DNA from: Thermaurantimonas aggregans
Lineage (GTDB): Bacteria > Bacteroidota > Bacteroidia > Flavobacteriales > Schleiferiaceae
Reading direction: 5' to 3'
Assembly (NCBI RefSeq): GCF_003851885.1
Contig: NZ_BHZE01000004.1
Span: forward strand, 62,001-126,000
DNA length: 64,000 bases
The notes below the pieces were generated by a model. That model did no database searches. It saw only the letters and a program-made list of their open reading frames with translations, and had not been told where the DNA came from. Positions 42,538 to 52,435 of the stretch are shown here, in pieces; positions within the stretch are counted from its first letter, which is position 1; each line of letters begins with the position of its first letter. The position numbers were made by a program, and so were the translations under genes.

Positions 42538-44226
42538 TCAACTGTTCATGCTGATGAGAAATTCCTCATTGTCTTTAGTGCGGCTAATGCGATCATGGAG
42601 AAATTCCATAGCCTCAACTGGTGTCATATCGCTCAAATGACGACGCAGGATCCACATGCGCTGAAGCACATCTTTTTCAAGGAGCAGGTCTTCACGACGC
42701 GTGCCACTGGCCATCAGGTCGATGGCTGGCCATATTCGACGATTGGCGATACGGCGGTCAAGCTGCATCTCCATGTTTCCGGTTCCTTTAAATTCTTCAT
42801 AAATCACCTCATCCATCTTAGAGCCAGTATCGATCAGCGCTGTGGCAATGATGGTAAGCGACCCTCCATTTTCAATGTTGCGGGCTGCTCCGAAAAAGCG
42901 CTTGGGCTTGTGCAATGCGTGGGCATCAACACCACCTGAGAGTACTTTGCCACTAGCTGGTTGAACGGTATTGTAGGCGCGCGCCAGACGTGTAATTGAG
43001 TCGAGCAGAATCACAACATCGTGGCCGCATTCTACCATGCGCTTTGCCTTCTCAAGCACTATGTTAGCCACTTTAGTGTGGCGCTCGGCCGGCTCGTCGA
43101 AGGTTGAGGAAATCACTTCTGCATTTACAGATCGCGCCATATCGGTTACTTCTTCGGGTCGCTCATCGATGAGTAAGATGATGAGGTAACACTCTGGGTG
43201 ATTGGCTGCTATTACGTTTGCTATTTCCTTTAACAAGGTAGTTTTACCTGTTTTAGGCTGCGCTACAATTAGTCCACGTTGACCTTTGCCTATAGGTGAA
43301 AAGAGATCAATAATGCGGGTGCTGAGCGTAGCATTTTTTCCGGTGAGGTTAAATTTTTCGGTCGGAAAAAGAGGCGTAAGATGCTCAAAGGATACTCGAT
43401 CGCGAACATAGTCAGGCTTACGGCCATTGATTTCTTCGATTTTCACCAAGGGGAAGTATTTCTCTCCTTCTCTTGGCGGCTTTACATAGCCCAAAATCGT
43501 GTCGCCGGTTTTTAAACCATAGCTGCGAATCTGTGATTGAGACACATATACGTCGTCAGGTGAATTTAGGTAATTAAAATCGCTGGAGCGCAAAAAGCCG
43601 TATCCGTCGTTCATTATTTCCAGCACGCCTTCGTGTTGTACGATGCCGTCGAAGTCGTATTCCGTTGTACCTAAAGTTTGCCGCTCATGCCTGTACTGAG
43701 GGCGCTGATCAGGCTGTCGTCTGGCTTCTACATTAGGCTGTTGTTGTTGAGTAGACGTAGGTAATTCGTTTGATGTAGAGGGATCTATAAAGGAATTTGA
43801 ATTTGAAAGCTCTTTCTCAGTTCCGTCTTCAGTGGGCTGCAGAATTTGGGTAACAGTTTCGGTTTCTTCAGGTTTAGCTACAATCTCGCTAAAAAGAGGA
43901 AGCTCAGGTGCCTGTATCTCCGGTTCAGGATCAAATACTCCCGACATTACCAACTGCTCTGCTTCCAGGTCTTTTACAAGCTGGCTTTTTCGGCCTCGTC
44001 TTGGTCTCTTTTCGGGTTGTGTGGTTTGTGTTTCGACGTTGTCAATATCAGTAGTCTCAGCCGTTTCGGCCATCGTCGTTCGTTCAAATTCATTCTGCTT
44101 GCTGAGTATGGCCTTAATCAATTCGGGCTTGCGCAAATAACGAAACTTTGGAATGTCAATGGCAGCCGCTATTTCTTGCAATTCAACTAGTTTGAGCTCT
44201 TGAAGGCGATCTTCCGTAAATGTCAT
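42538..44226 (-). CDS. rho: Transcription termination factor Rho, with a long disordered insert
   Basis: The 562-residue ATPase has an N-terminal SAP-like Rho_N helix region (1-45), then a linker of about 140 residues (about 50-192) rich in Thr, Glu, Gln and Pro. The RNA-binding cold-shock domain starts near 193 ('[21 protein letters not shown]'). The RecA-like motor has '[15 protein letters not shown]', Walker B and the '[12 protein letters not shown]' motif. Standard E. coli Rho is 419 residues, so the extra length is the linker, a known Bacteroidota trait. Rho ends untranslated or antisense transcripts. Confidence 0.96.
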   Translation of the reverse strand: MTFTEDRLQELKLVELQEIAAAIDIPKFRYLRKPELIKAILSKQNEFERTTMAETAETTDIDNVETQTTQPEKRPRRGRKSQLVKDLEAEQLVMSGVFDPEPEIQAPELPLFSEIVAKPEETETVTQILQPTEDGTEKELSNSNSFIDPSTSNELPTSTQQQQPNVEARRQPDQRPQYRHERQTLGTTEYDFDGIVQHEGVLEIMNDGYGFLRSSDFNYLNSPDDVYVSQSQIRSYGLKTGDTILGYVKPPREGEKYFPLVKIEEINGRKPDYVRDRVSFEHLTPLFPTEKFNLTGKNATLSTRIIDLFSPIGKGQRGLIVAQPKTGKTTLLKEIANVIAANHPECYLIILLIDERPEEVTDMARSVNAEVISSTFDEPAERHTKVANIVLEKAKRMVECGHDVVILLDSITRLARAYNTVQPASGKVLSGGVDAHALHKPKRFFGAARNIENGGSLTIIATALIDTGSKMDEVIYEEFKGTGNMEMQLDRRIANRRIWPAIDLMASGTRREDLLLEKDVLQRMWILRRHLSDMTPVEAMEFLHDRISRTKDNEEFLISMNS

Positions 44227-44379
44227 GTATTTGGATAGATTTTAAATCTTGTTAAGAAAGGTAAAAAGCACTTAAGGACCAATGAGGGTCAATAGATTAA
44301 GAAAGTTTAAAGAAATATTCTTCCACAAAAGATGCTGCAATAATACAACCCCACTTCGATTTTCAAAAAAAATCTGCTG

Positions 44380-44387
44380 CACCTTTG
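44380..44387 (+). promoter_or_regulatory. Near-match promoter core of the DUF4293 gene
   Basis: CACCTTTG differs from TAnnTTTG only at the first base and lies 19 bp before the ATG at 44407. Confidence 0.35.
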
Positions 44388-44406
44388 CACAAAATTCATT
44401 TTAAAC

Positions 44407-44814
44407 ATGTGGCAACGCATTCAAACTGTTTATCTTTCTCTTGCTGTTTTAGCTAATATACTGTTGATGAGCGGCTTGCCAATTATGACAGCAACTGATT
44501 CAAAAGTAGTATATGCAAAAGACGACATGCTTTTTTTTATTTTAATTCTAATTAGCACAATCGATGCTTTTTTATCCATTTTTCTTTTTAAAAAACGGAA
44601 ACTTCAAGTTTTCATTGGCCGTATTGCTATCCTCACGGCTATGATTGCTGTTGTCAAAATGCTATACACGTTTCTCACTGTTCAGAAAACCTTGGCTCAC
44701 GTTTCGAATATCGGAATGTGGATGCCCCTTGTTTTCATCGTATTGGTAGCATTGGCCAATAAGGCTATCTTAAGAGACGAGGAAAAAGTGCGTTCAGCCG
44801 ATAGAATTCGCTAA
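44407..44814 (+). CDS. DUF4293 family membrane protein
   Basis: This 135-residue protein begins MWQRIQTVYLSLAVLANI, the diagnostic start of DUF4293, and has four transmembrane helices (about 7-28, 40-58, 66-90 and 100-122) with a charged C-terminal tail. Function is unknown. The arrangement rho divergent from DUF4293 is one I recognise from other Bacteroidota. The stop overlaps the sua5 start (TAATG). Confidence 0.88.
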   Translation: MWQRIQTVYLSLAVLANILLMSGLPIMTATDSKVVYAKDDMLFFILILISTIDAFLSIFLFKKRKLQVFIGRIAILTAMIAVVKMLYTFLTVQKTLAHVSNIGMWMPLVFIVLVALANKAILRDEEKVRSADRIR

Positions 44815-45776
44815 TGATCGGGACGGATATTCAAAAAGCTGCAGCACTTTTGCAAGCTGGCGAAGTGATCGGCATGCCTACCGAGACGGTGTACGGTCTA
44901 GCAGGTAATGCACTAAATGCACAAGCTGTAGCTAAAATCTTCGCCATTAAAAAACGGCCGACATTTGATCCTCTCATAGTTCACATCTTTGATCTCAGTC
45001 AAATTGAGCTTTTGTCAAAGTCCTCTCTTTCAGAGAGTTTCTATGTGTTAGCCAATAGATTTTGGCCTGGACCTCTTACTCTTGTCGTCGAAAAGTCGGA
45101 TGCAGTGCCCGACATAGTCACATCAGGGCTCAGTACCGTTGGTATTCGCATGCCGGCACATCCTATGGCCCAACAACTGTTGCGGTTGTGTAATCTACCG
45201 CTTGCGGCACCCAGTGCCAATCCGTTTGGCTACATCAGTCCGGTCACAGCTGAACATGTAGCTCGGCAGCTGGGCGATCAGGTACCATATATTCTCGACG
45301 GTGGTCGTTGCCAGATAGGACTTGAAAGCACCATAGTAGATTGTACTGTGACCCCAGCACGTATCCTACGCAAAGGTGGTATTTCAGTAGAAAAAATCGC
45401 TGAAGCTTTAGGATATCAGCCCGATGTACTATCACATTCTACAGACAATCCGAAGGCGCCAGGAATGTTATCGAGCCATTATGCCCCTCGCAAAAAGCTC
45501 ATACTTACTGATCAAAAAAGTGTATTTAGCTATTACCACAATAAAAATAACATAGCATTTCTTCGTTACCGCACGCCTATCAAACAGCATCCGATACAGC
45601 GCATACTTTCGCCCAATGGATCAGATGCCGAAGCAGCAGCTAATCTGTTTTATTTTTTAAGAGAGCTCGACGAAATGTCAGAGATAGACCTAATCGTAGC
45701 GGAAAAGGCACCTGACAAAGGATTAGGACCAGCTATAAACGACCGATTACAAAGAGCCGCAACAGAGGTGATTTAA
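44814..45776 (+). CDS. L-threonylcarbamoyladenylate synthase (Sua5/YwlC type)
   Basis: The 320-residue enzyme makes threonylcarbamoyl-AMP for the t6A37 modification of ANN-decoding tRNAs. The YrdC domain (about 1-200) includes 'GMPTETVYGLAG', 'KRPTFDPLIVHI', 'PAPSANPFGYISPV'-like sequence and 'LESTIVDCT'. The C-terminal Sua5 domain ('PGMLSSHYAPRKKLIL' onward) marks the long form rather than the short TsaC form. It shares one base with the DUF4293 stop. Confidence 0.94.
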   Translation: MIGTDIQKAAALLQAGEVIGMPTETVYGLAGNALNAQAVAKIFAIKKRPTFDPLIVHIFDLSQIELLSKSSLSESFYVLANRFWPGPLTLVVEKSDAVPDIVTSGLSTVGIRMPAHPMAQQLLRLCNLPLAAPSANPFGYISPVTAEHVARQLGDQVPYILDGGRCQIGLESTIVDCTVTPARILRKGGISVEKIAEALGYQPDVLSHSTDNPKAPGMLSSHYAPRKKLILTDQKSVFSYYHNKNNIAFLRYRTPIKQHPIQRILSPNGSDAEAAANLFYFLRELDEMSEIDLIVAEKAPDKGLGPAINDRLQRAATEVI

Positions 45777-45786
45777 TTAAAAAACA

Positions 45787-47241
45787 TTAATAAATCACGA
45801 ATTTCTTTACATGGACTTTTCCTTTGGGGGTAGTGTATCTGAGAAAGTAAAGTCCTACACTAAGATTACTTACATGAAATTCATTCATTTTTTCTAAAAT
45901 CTCATAACTTTTAATTACTTGACCAGTGGGTGATAAAATGTCAATAAGACCAATATCGGGTGTTATAAGGGTAAAATTACCATTATTCGGGTTGGGAAAT
46001 ACTGAAAATTGCCATCCATTGTCTGTATTAGAAGTATCCGATTCAGACACAAATTTTCCGCAGGTTGGTTGTGTAAATGTATATTTAAAACCAGGTACAT
46101 CTGCAAAGATTTGTCCACAGCTATCGGTTTTAAAAATTTGATTTGTTCCACCAACATACATTACTCCTATAAAACCAGGTTCTAATTTCAATTTTTTCAT
46201 AGCCAAACTATTTACCGAATACTGATATGGATCAACTGTTATATCATACGAATATTTTTTTATAACATTACCAGTGGTATCCATATAAACCAAATGGTCG
46301 AAATAATGCGTGTATCTTCCTCTGTTTGAAAACTTAATTTCAAAAAGTTTGTCTTCTCGATCGTATCTGGTAATCACCACGTATTTAGTTGTCGAATCAA
46401 TTTTTTTGTAATCAACTGTTTTGACAGAATTCATAGATAAATTGATGATAGTTAATGCATGAGGATTGACATCATCCTGTTTCATAAATAATAAAGTAGC
46501 ATCATCAGAACTCAACACTAAATTGCCGTAATCGTTACTCGGAAAAATCTGAGATGTCTGGTTTGTCTTATTGATGCAAAGCACATACTCAGCACCGTCA
46601 TATCGGGTAAATTGAATAATTAAATAAGTATCGTTTTCAAAGAAATTATAAATTTGCTTAAACATACTTTTGTGTACAGATAGATAAGAATCGAAAAGGT
46701 CTCCTATTGTATCCATTTTTCCATCGCTTACGCGCACAGTTGTGAGCAAAAGTTGTTTTTGATTATTCAAATAAATAATTTTTACTTTATCATCGTAAAT
46801 CTTATCACTGATAAAAAGTGTTCCCACTGAATATGGATAGTTATATTCCCATAAAAGTCCTCCGATGCTATCAAATTTTCTCCTGAAAATATATTTTTTG
46901 TAAATAGTAAAAGCCATTAAAAAATCTCGCTTTTCTATATCAATAGGAAGTGCATAATTGAGATTTGAATATTTGTTTACACCACTCTCATCGATCCAGT
47001 AGGATTCTTTGTAAATTCCCTTTTTATCATAGATGACTAAGAGGGGATTTATCTCTTGATACCTTACTGTAAATTTTTCATTAAATACATACAGGTAAGA
47101 ATCAGAATTTTCATAAATCATATCCGAAATGCGATAATAATTCATTCCACCAAAATGAGCCTGGAACGAATGAAAAAATGTGCCTGATTGTGCAGATACA
47201 AGTTGAACCGAAAAAAAGCACACAAGTATTGTATTTCGCAT
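45787..47241 (-). CDS. Exported protein with a type IX secretion (T9SS type A) C-terminal sorting domain
   Basis: The 484-residue protein has a signal peptide (MRNTILVCFFSVQLVSAQ) and a beta-rich region of about 390 residues. The C-terminal sorting domain (about 408-484) opens with 'FSVFPNPNNGNFTLI', contains 'IDILSPTGQVIKSYEI', 'HVSNLSVGLYFLRY' and ends 'KKFVIY'. Such a tail sends the protein through the T9SS to the surface, where it is cleaved or attached to lipopolysaccharide. The passenger region has weak propeller-like repeats but no known catalytic motif. A complete promoter lies upstream. Confidence 0.9.
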   Translation of the reverse strand: MRNTILVCFFSVQLVSAQSGTFFHSFQAHFGGMNYYRISDMIYENSDSYLYVFNEKFTVRYQEINPLLVIYDKKGIYKESYWIDESGVNKYSNLNYALPIDIEKRDFLMAFTIYKKYIFRRKFDSIGGLLWEYNYPYSVGTLFISDKIYDDKVKIIYLNNQKQLLLTTVRVSDGKMDTIGDLFDSYLSVHKSMFKQIYNFFENDTYLIIQFTRYDGAEYVLCINKTNQTSQIFPSNDYGNLVLSSDDATLLFMKQDDVNPHALTIINLSMNSVKTVDYKKIDSTTKYVVITRYDREDKLFEIKFSNRGRYTHYFDHLVYMDTTGNVIKKYSYDITVDPYQYSVNSLAMKKLKLEPGFIGVMYVGGTNQIFKTDSCGQIFADVPGFKYTFTQPTCGKFVSESDTSNTDNGWQFSVFPNPNNGNFTLITPDIGLIDILSPTGQVIKSYEILEKMNEFHVSNLSVGLYFLRYTTPKGKVHVKKFVIY

Positions 47242-47272
47242 AACTACTCAGGTTATTACACTAAAGTTATTT

Positions 47273-47304
47273 CAAAAATAAACTTTTTCCGAATTGAAAA
47301 TCAA
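47273..47304 (-). promoter_or_regulatory. Complete Bacteroidota-type promoter of the T9SS cargo gene
   Basis: On the minus strand TTG is followed after 21 bp by TATTTTTG (complement of 47273-47280), which lies 31 bp before the ATG at 47241. Confidence 0.65.
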
Positions 47305-47396
47305 GAAATTTCATTAAATTGTATTCTTTCTTTTTTCAAGTAAAAACACTTTGTAGGATTGCAGTAAGTTTGGGCAATAGAAAAGGAATTCTAGTG

Positions 47397-48092
47397 ATGA
47401 AACTTTTATTAGCCAGCACTTCTCGATTATATGGTCAAGGGTATTTAGAATATTTGATCGAGGAACTAAGAGATTTTTTTAAAGGTGCTGAGCAAATTGT
47501 GTTTGTTCCGTATGCACGACCGGGAGGAATCGGTTGGGATGCATATACTGAAATTGCGCGCAAGGGTTTCGAGCCTTTAAACATAGAGGTTTTAGGTATT
47601 CATACGCTGAAAAATGTTTCTTTGGAATTACCCAAAGCTGACGGAATTTTTATCGGTGGCGGAAACACTTTTGTGCTGTTGAAAACGCTAAAAGAAACCG
47701 GACATTTTGAACCAATAGCCACTGCTGTGCGCAGCGGAACACCCTACATGGGCAGCAGTGCCGGCTCTAATGTTGCTGGATTAACCATCGGCACTACCAA
47801 CGATATGCCTATTGTATATCCACCTACTTTTGAAGCATTTGGTTTCGTCCCCTTCAACATCAATCCGCATTACCTCGATCCTGTTCCAGACAGCACCCAT
47901 ATGGGCGAGACCCGCGAGCAGCGCATTTTGGAGTTTCATCATTTTAATACACAGCCTGTTGTTGGCTTACGCGAAGGCAGTTGGCTTCGAATCGAAGGTA
48001 ATAAGGTAGAGCTAAGAGGCTCTATTACTGCCCGAATTTTTCGCAAGGATCAATCTCCTATCGAACTTCCTCCAGGTGAGCTTCTTTTGTAA
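47397..48092 (+). CDS. pepE: Peptidase E (alpha-aspartyl dipeptidase)
   Basis: With the ATG at 47397 the protein has 231 residues, the normal family length. It is a serine dipeptidase that cuts after N-terminal aspartate in the cytoplasm. The nucleophile is Ser121 in 'MGSSAGSNVAG', preceded by 'GIFIGGGNTFVLL', and the 'NPHYLDP' segment with the catalytic His lies downstream. The 3' end overlaps the convergent ccoI gene by 35 bp. Confidence 0.9.
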   Translation: MKLLLASTSRLYGQGYLEYLIEELRDFFKGAEQIVFVPYARPGGIGWDAYTEIARKGFEPLNIEVLGIHTLKNVSLELPKADGIFIGGGNTFVLLKTLKETGHFEPIATAVRSGTPYMGSSAGSNVAGLTIGTTNDMPIVYPPTFEAFGFVPFNINPHYLDPVPDSTHMGETREQRILEFHHFNTQPVVGLREGSWLRIEGNKVELRGSITARIFRKDQSPIELPPGELLL

Positions 48093-50520
48093 CCGGCTGG
48101 TATGAAAAAATGTCGAGTTGATTGTCAGATGAATTAAATATGCGTTTTGCTGCAGCCTGTGTGCGAAGAACTACGTACACTACCACAGTAATGGAACTGA
48201 TGGGCATCAAAATAGCGCATACTATGGGCTCAAGCACTCCTGCCAGGGCAAAGCTTAATCCCCCCAGGTTGTACAGCAGGCTTATTAAAAAGCTTTCTTG
48301 AATTATTTTCACAGTCGATTTTGCTGCATCTACATATTTCGGCAGCTTGTAGAGATGTGAAGCCTCGAGTATGGCATCGCAAGCCGGTGAAAAGGTGTAC
48401 ACATCTTCTGCCACACTAATGCCCATGTGACTGCGCATAAGGGCACCGGCATCGTTCAGCCCATCGCCAGCCATAAGGGTTTTTACACCTTTTGATTCCA
48501 AATCTTCAATGTACTGAAGCTTATCGGTCGGTTTTTGAAAAAAGCGAATTTCAGCTTTCTCAGGGAGAAATTTCCTCAGATTTGGTAATTCTCGATCATT
48601 GTCGCCACTGAGTATGGTGATAGGCTTGTCCTTAAGAGCATCAAACAAGTCCTTGAGATTTTCGCGGTATTTGTTTTGAATAGTAAAAAAACCGCGATAG
48701 CGACCGTCGATTTCGATATGTACTTCAGAATTCTGCACTTCCTCCTCGCTTTGTTCGGTAGTAGGTAGCACAAAAGAACGGCTTCCAATTTTCAATTTAG
48801 TTCCATTCACTACTCCAGTGAGACCTGCACCTTTTTCTTCTATAAATTCAGTAATTTCAGCGCTTCCAGAAAGCAATTTTTTACTTAGGATTCTACTCAA
48901 TGGATGAAGGGAGTTTGACACAAGTGCATGCACTAGTATTTGCTCTTCATCCGTAAGAGGAATGCCTTGATAAGTTGCTTCGCCATCAGAGGCTACAGTG
49001 AGTGTGCCGGTTTTGTCAAATACATAATGCTGCACGTCGGCGAGTTGCTCCACCGTTGGGGCGTCTTTCAGATACAAACCATTTCGGCCTAAGTGGAGCA
49101 TCATATTGCTCTCAGCGAAGGGAGCTGCCAGAGCCAAGGCACAAGGACAGGCTACAATGAGTACAGCTGTTAGCACATTGATAGCTGTATTGGCATCAAA
49201 TGGCAGCCATGCCAAAAAACCAAGTATTGCAACAATTAGAAGCCAAATGGTAAATCGCTTGCTGATTTTATCAGTAAGGTCTTTGATGATTTTAACATCT
49301 TTTCGGTGGGTTGGCTGATTCCAAATGCTGGTCAAATAGCTCTGGTCGAGGGGCCTAAGAGCTTTGACTACAATCTTTTCACCCTTTTGCCGTCCGCCGG
49401 CATAAATTTTCTCACCAGGATTTTTTGTTACTGGCATGGCCTCGCCAGTGACAAAAGAGTTGTCGATATACGCCCGCCCTTCCACTAGCTCGGCATCCAC
49501 AGGAATCAGCTCATCGCTGTGAATCAATAAAAGATCATCTTTAGCTATTTTGCTTATAGGTATTAGTTCCTTTGATCCATCTGTCAATATTCGGGTAACT
49601 GCAATTGGAAAGTAGGAGGAATAATCTCTATCAAACGACATGCGCTCGTACGTACGACGCTGAAAATATTTGCCGATAAGCAAGAAAAATAACAATCCGG
49701 CTAAAGAATCGAAAAAGCCGGGTTCATGAAGTACAAAAACTTCGTAAATACTTCTGAAAAAGATAATAAAAATACCCAAGACTATCGGAACATCGATGTT
49801 GATGACTCCGCTGCGTAAGCCTGCCCATGCACTTTTGTAATACTCTTGAGAAGAATACAGTAGAACAGGTAATGAAAGAGCTATACTGACAAATCGGAAG
49901 TAGTAAGCAAAATTTTCATCACCTATGTTATTCATTCCGAAATATTCCGGAATCGAAAGCAGCATAATATTGCCAAAGGCAAATCCGGCAACGGCAAGTT
50001 GATAAATCAAGGTGCGATCATAGGATTTTTCTTCTTTCTTTGCCTCTGTAAGGCTACTTTGCGAAAGAGCAGGAGGATACCCGATGTGATCGAGTACAGC
50101 TGCTACCTGGGCTAACGTAATATCAGCCTCTCGAAAAGTGATTTGAGCGGTTCCCTTCGGAAAATTGACTATTACCGAAATGATGCCTTTCTGTAGCTTA
50201 GGCAGATTTTCAAGAAGCCATATGCACGAGCTGCAGTGAATCTGCGGTAAACTCCATCGCACTACTGCTATACCTCCATCTCTAAATTGTAGAATTTTTT
50301 CAGCTATTTCAGGATTATTTAAAAAAGAAAAATCTTTGCTTTGTGCGTTCTTTTTTTTGCTAACTCCACTAGAGGGATTCAGTTTATAAAAGTCTTCGAG
50401 GGCATTCTCTTTCAGAATGTGGTACACCTCCTTACATCCATGACAGCAAAATACCTTCCCATCATACTCAACTCGCTCTTTATCAATAGGTTCTCCACAA
50501 TGGAAACAGGTTTCAGCCAT
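48058..50520 (-). CDS. ccoI: CcoI/FixI-type copper-transporting P-type ATPase
   Basis: The 820-residue protein starts with a cysteine-rich metal-binding domain (C5-x2-C8, then 'FCCHGC') and a degenerate HMA domain ('HCSSCIWLLENLP'). These two are the hallmark of the FixI/CcoI group, which supplies copper for assembly of cbb3-type cytochrome oxidase. Eight membrane helices, 'VACPCALALAAP', 'DKTGT' and the hinge 'MAGDGLNDAGAL' are intact. Such genes normally lie next to ccoS and ccoNOP; here the neighbours are pepE (convergent) and a Crp/Fnr gene (divergent). No oxidase subunit is in the window. Confidence 0.93.
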   Translation of the reverse strand: MAETCFHCGEPIDKERVEYDGKVFCCHGCKEVYHILKENALEDFYKLNPSSGVSKKKNAQSKDFSFLNNPEIAEKILQFRDGGIAVVRWSLPQIHCSSCIWLLENLPKLQKGIISVIVNFPKGTAQITFREADITLAQVAAVLDHIGYPPALSQSSLTEAKKEEKSYDRTLIYQLAVAGFAFGNIMLLSIPEYFGMNNIGDENFAYYFRFVSIALSLPVLLYSSQEYYKSAWAGLRSGVINIDVPIVLGIFIIFFRSIYEVFVLHEPGFFDSLAGLLFFLLIGKYFQRRTYERMSFDRDYSSYFPIAVTRILTDGSKELIPISKIAKDDLLLIHSDELIPVDAELVEGRAYIDNSFVTGEAMPVTKNPGEKIYAGGRQKGEKIVVKALRPLDQSYLTSIWNQPTHRKDVKIIKDLTDKISKRFTIWLLIVAILGFLAWLPFDANTAINVLTAVLIVACPCALALAAPFAESNMMLHLGRNGLYLKDAPTVEQLADVQHYVFDKTGTLTVASDGEATYQGIPLTDEEQILVHALVSNSLHPLSRILSKKLLSGSAEITEFIEEKGAGLTGVVNGTKLKIGSRSFVLPTTEQSEEEVQNSEVHIEIDGRYRGFFTIQNKYRENLKDLFDALKDKPITILSGDNDRELPNLRKFLPEKAEIRFFQKPTDKLQYIEDLESKGVKTLMAGDGLNDAGALMRSHMGISVAEDVYTFSPACDAILEASHLYKLPKYVDAAKSTVKIIQESFLISLLYNLGGLSFALAGVLEPIVCAILMPISSITVVVYVVLRTQAAAKRIFNSSDNQLDIFSYQPVTKEAHLEEVR

Positions 50521-50611
50521 TGTTTTTAGATTGGCTGCAAATGTTTAATCAAATGGCTTTTTTAAGTATGACTAAACTCATTAATACATCCCAAAAGTCA
50601 TAAAAGTTTAC

Positions 50612-50619
50612 TATATTTG
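50612..50619 (+). promoter_or_regulatory. TAnnTTTG promoter core of the Crp/Fnr-alkB operon
   Basis: TATATTTG ends 19 bp before the ATG at 50639. Confidence 0.6.
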
Positions 50620-50638
50620 TCATGATAAATTGCACACC

Positions 50639-51343
50639 ATGAAATCAGACATTCCACTGTCATGTAACTCTTGTGTTACATTCAAAATTTCACAGCTGCG
50701 TTCTTTGCACAATGGAGAATTGGACTATGTAGAGCGCGAAAAAGGTTGTGCCTTCTTCAAAAAAGGCCAAACCTTGCTGGTAGAAGGCAGCCGCAACAAT
50801 GGCGTGTATTGCATTCACAAAGGAAAAGTGAAAATTACCAGAATGGGTGCTGAAGGACGCGAGCAAATCATACGTTTTGGAAAAGAAGGGGATCTGATCG
50901 GATACCGCTCGTTACTTAGCGGTGAGCCCGTTAGTGCCTCTGTATATGCAATGGATGAAACACATGCCTGTTTTATTCCAAAACACGTGCTCTTTCACTT
51001 CATACAGAGCAATCCTGCATTCACGCTCGACCTTATGAAGTTAGCATGTAAAGATCTTGGCGATGCAGGTAAAATCATCACTAACCTCGCTCAAAAATCT
51101 GTGCGCGAGCGACTTGCCGAAGTGTTGCTGATTATCGACAATTCCTTTGGTACTGATGAAGATGGATGTCTGAACGTAAGCATAACGCGCGAAGAAATTG
51201 CAAACATGGTGGGTACAGCTACTGAAACTGTGATTCGACTGCTCTCAGAATTCAAAGACGAAAATCTCATTGAAAACAAAGGCCGAAAAATAAAATTACT
51301 CAATAAGCGTGAACTTGCGCACATTGGTAATGTATATGATTGA
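50639..51343 (+). CDS. Crp/Fnr family transcriptional regulator
   Basis: The ATG at 50639 follows a TAnnTTTG box. The 234-residue protein has a cyclic-nucleotide-like beta barrel (about 20-140), a long dimer helix and a winged helix ('ITREEIANMVGTATETVIRLLSEF'). N-terminal Cys9, Cys12 and Cys37 plus Cys111 or Cys137 could hold an iron-sulfur cluster as in FNR, though the spacing differs from E. coli FNR. The divergent position next to ccoI, a cbb3 oxidase assembly gene, fits oxygen-responsive control. It leads an operon with alkB 21 bp downstream. Confidence 0.9.
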   Translation: MKSDIPLSCNSCVTFKISQLRSLHNGELDYVEREKGCAFFKKGQTLLVEGSRNNGVYCIHKGKVKITRMGAEGREQIIRFGKEGDLIGYRSLLSGEPVSASVYAMDETHACFIPKHVLFHFIQSNPAFTLDLMKLACKDLGDAGKIITNLAQKSVRERLAEVLLIIDNSFGTDEDGCLNVSITREEIANMVGTATETVIRLLSEFKDENLIENKGRKIKLLNKRELAHIGNVYD

Positions 51344-51364
51344 TGTAGATGGATTAGACAATCA

Positions 51365-52435
51365 ATGAGAAAGTATCGCTATCTGCTTTCTTTTACTATC
51401 ACGTTTTCTACCATATTAGCTTTTCAGTCAGATGGTTGGTTATCCTTTGCTACAGTGATGTATGCCTTTGGTATTTTGCCCTTACTTGAATTAGTACTCC
51501 CGGCAGACCCATCTAATTTTTCTGATAGCGAGGAAACAATTTTAGCTAAAGACAAGCTTTTTGATTTTTTTATTCTGGCTGCAGCAGCTAGTCAATTCGT
51601 CCTTTTTGGATATTTCTTGCTCAATATTGCAACGGTCGATCCTTCACAGCTTACATTTTGGGGCAGGTCGCTTTCCTTCGGAGTGCATACTGGAGTTATG
51701 GGAATTAACGTAGGACATGAGTTGGGCCATAGAGTCGAAAAATGGATGCAGCGCATCGCCATGGGGCTTCTTTCCACCTCGCTTTATGCACACTTTTTCA
51801 TAGAGCACAATTTCGGACATCACAAAAATGTAGGCACTCCGCACGATCCCTCTTCTGCCCGCTTAAACGAACCGATATATAGCTTTTGGCTGCGGGCAGT
51901 TAGCCAGGGCATTATTTCAGCGTACAACATTGAAAAAAATCGACTCCAACGGAAGAAACTGCCCGTGTTCAGTGTTCACAATCTTTTTTTAATACTCATG
52001 CTGGTGCAGACTGCACTCTTAATAGGTGTTTACGCAATTTTTGGCAAAACTGTATTACTCGCTTTTCTCCTCTCTGCCACTACCGGATTTCTATTGCTCG
52101 AAACTGTAAATTACATTGAACATTACGGACTTACCCGCAGAAAAGTAAGCGACCGCAGGTATGAAGATGTAAACGTAACCCACTCGTGGAACTCTGATCA
52201 TATCATCGGCCGCAGCGTGCTCTTTGAACTCTCAAGACACAGCGATCACCATGAAAATCCTTACCGTAAATATCAAATTTTAAAACACTACGACCAAAGT
52301 CCACAAATGCCCACAGGATACCCAGGAATGATGCTGCTTACGCTCATTCCTCCGCTTTGGTTTTATGTAATGAACAGAAAAATCAATCAATTACATGGAG
52401 ATCAGCAAGGAAGAATTGCTACGCAAGTTCAATGA
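51365..52435 (+). CDS. AlkB-like membrane alkane/fatty-acyl hydroxylase
   Basis: The 356-residue protein has six membrane helices and the three histidine boxes of AlkB-type di-iron monooxygenases: HELGH at 118-122, HNFGHH at 148-153 and HSDHH at 292-296, with 'NYIEHYGLTR' between. AlkB uses O2 and rubredoxin electrons to hydroxylate medium-chain alkanes. Several Bacteroidota carry such genes without known alkane use, so a fatty acid or other lipid substrate is possible. No rubredoxin gene is nearby. The thioesterase gene overlaps its end by 41 bp. Confidence 0.88.
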   Translation: MRKYRYLLSFTITFSTILAFQSDGWLSFATVMYAFGILPLLELVLPADPSNFSDSEETILAKDKLFDFFILAAAASQFVLFGYFLLNIATVDPSQLTFWGRSLSFGVHTGVMGINVGHELGHRVEKWMQRIAMGLLSTSLYAHFFIEHNFGHHKNVGTPHDPSSARLNEPIYSFWLRAVSQGIISAYNIEKNRLQRKKLPVFSVHNLFLILMLVQTALLIGVYAIFGKTVLLAFLLSATTGFLLLETVNYIEHYGLTRRKVSDRRYEDVNVTHSWNSDHIIGRSVLFELSRHSDHHENPYRKYQILKHYDQSPQMPTGYPGMMLLTLIPPLWFYVMNRKINQLHGDQQGRIATQVQ

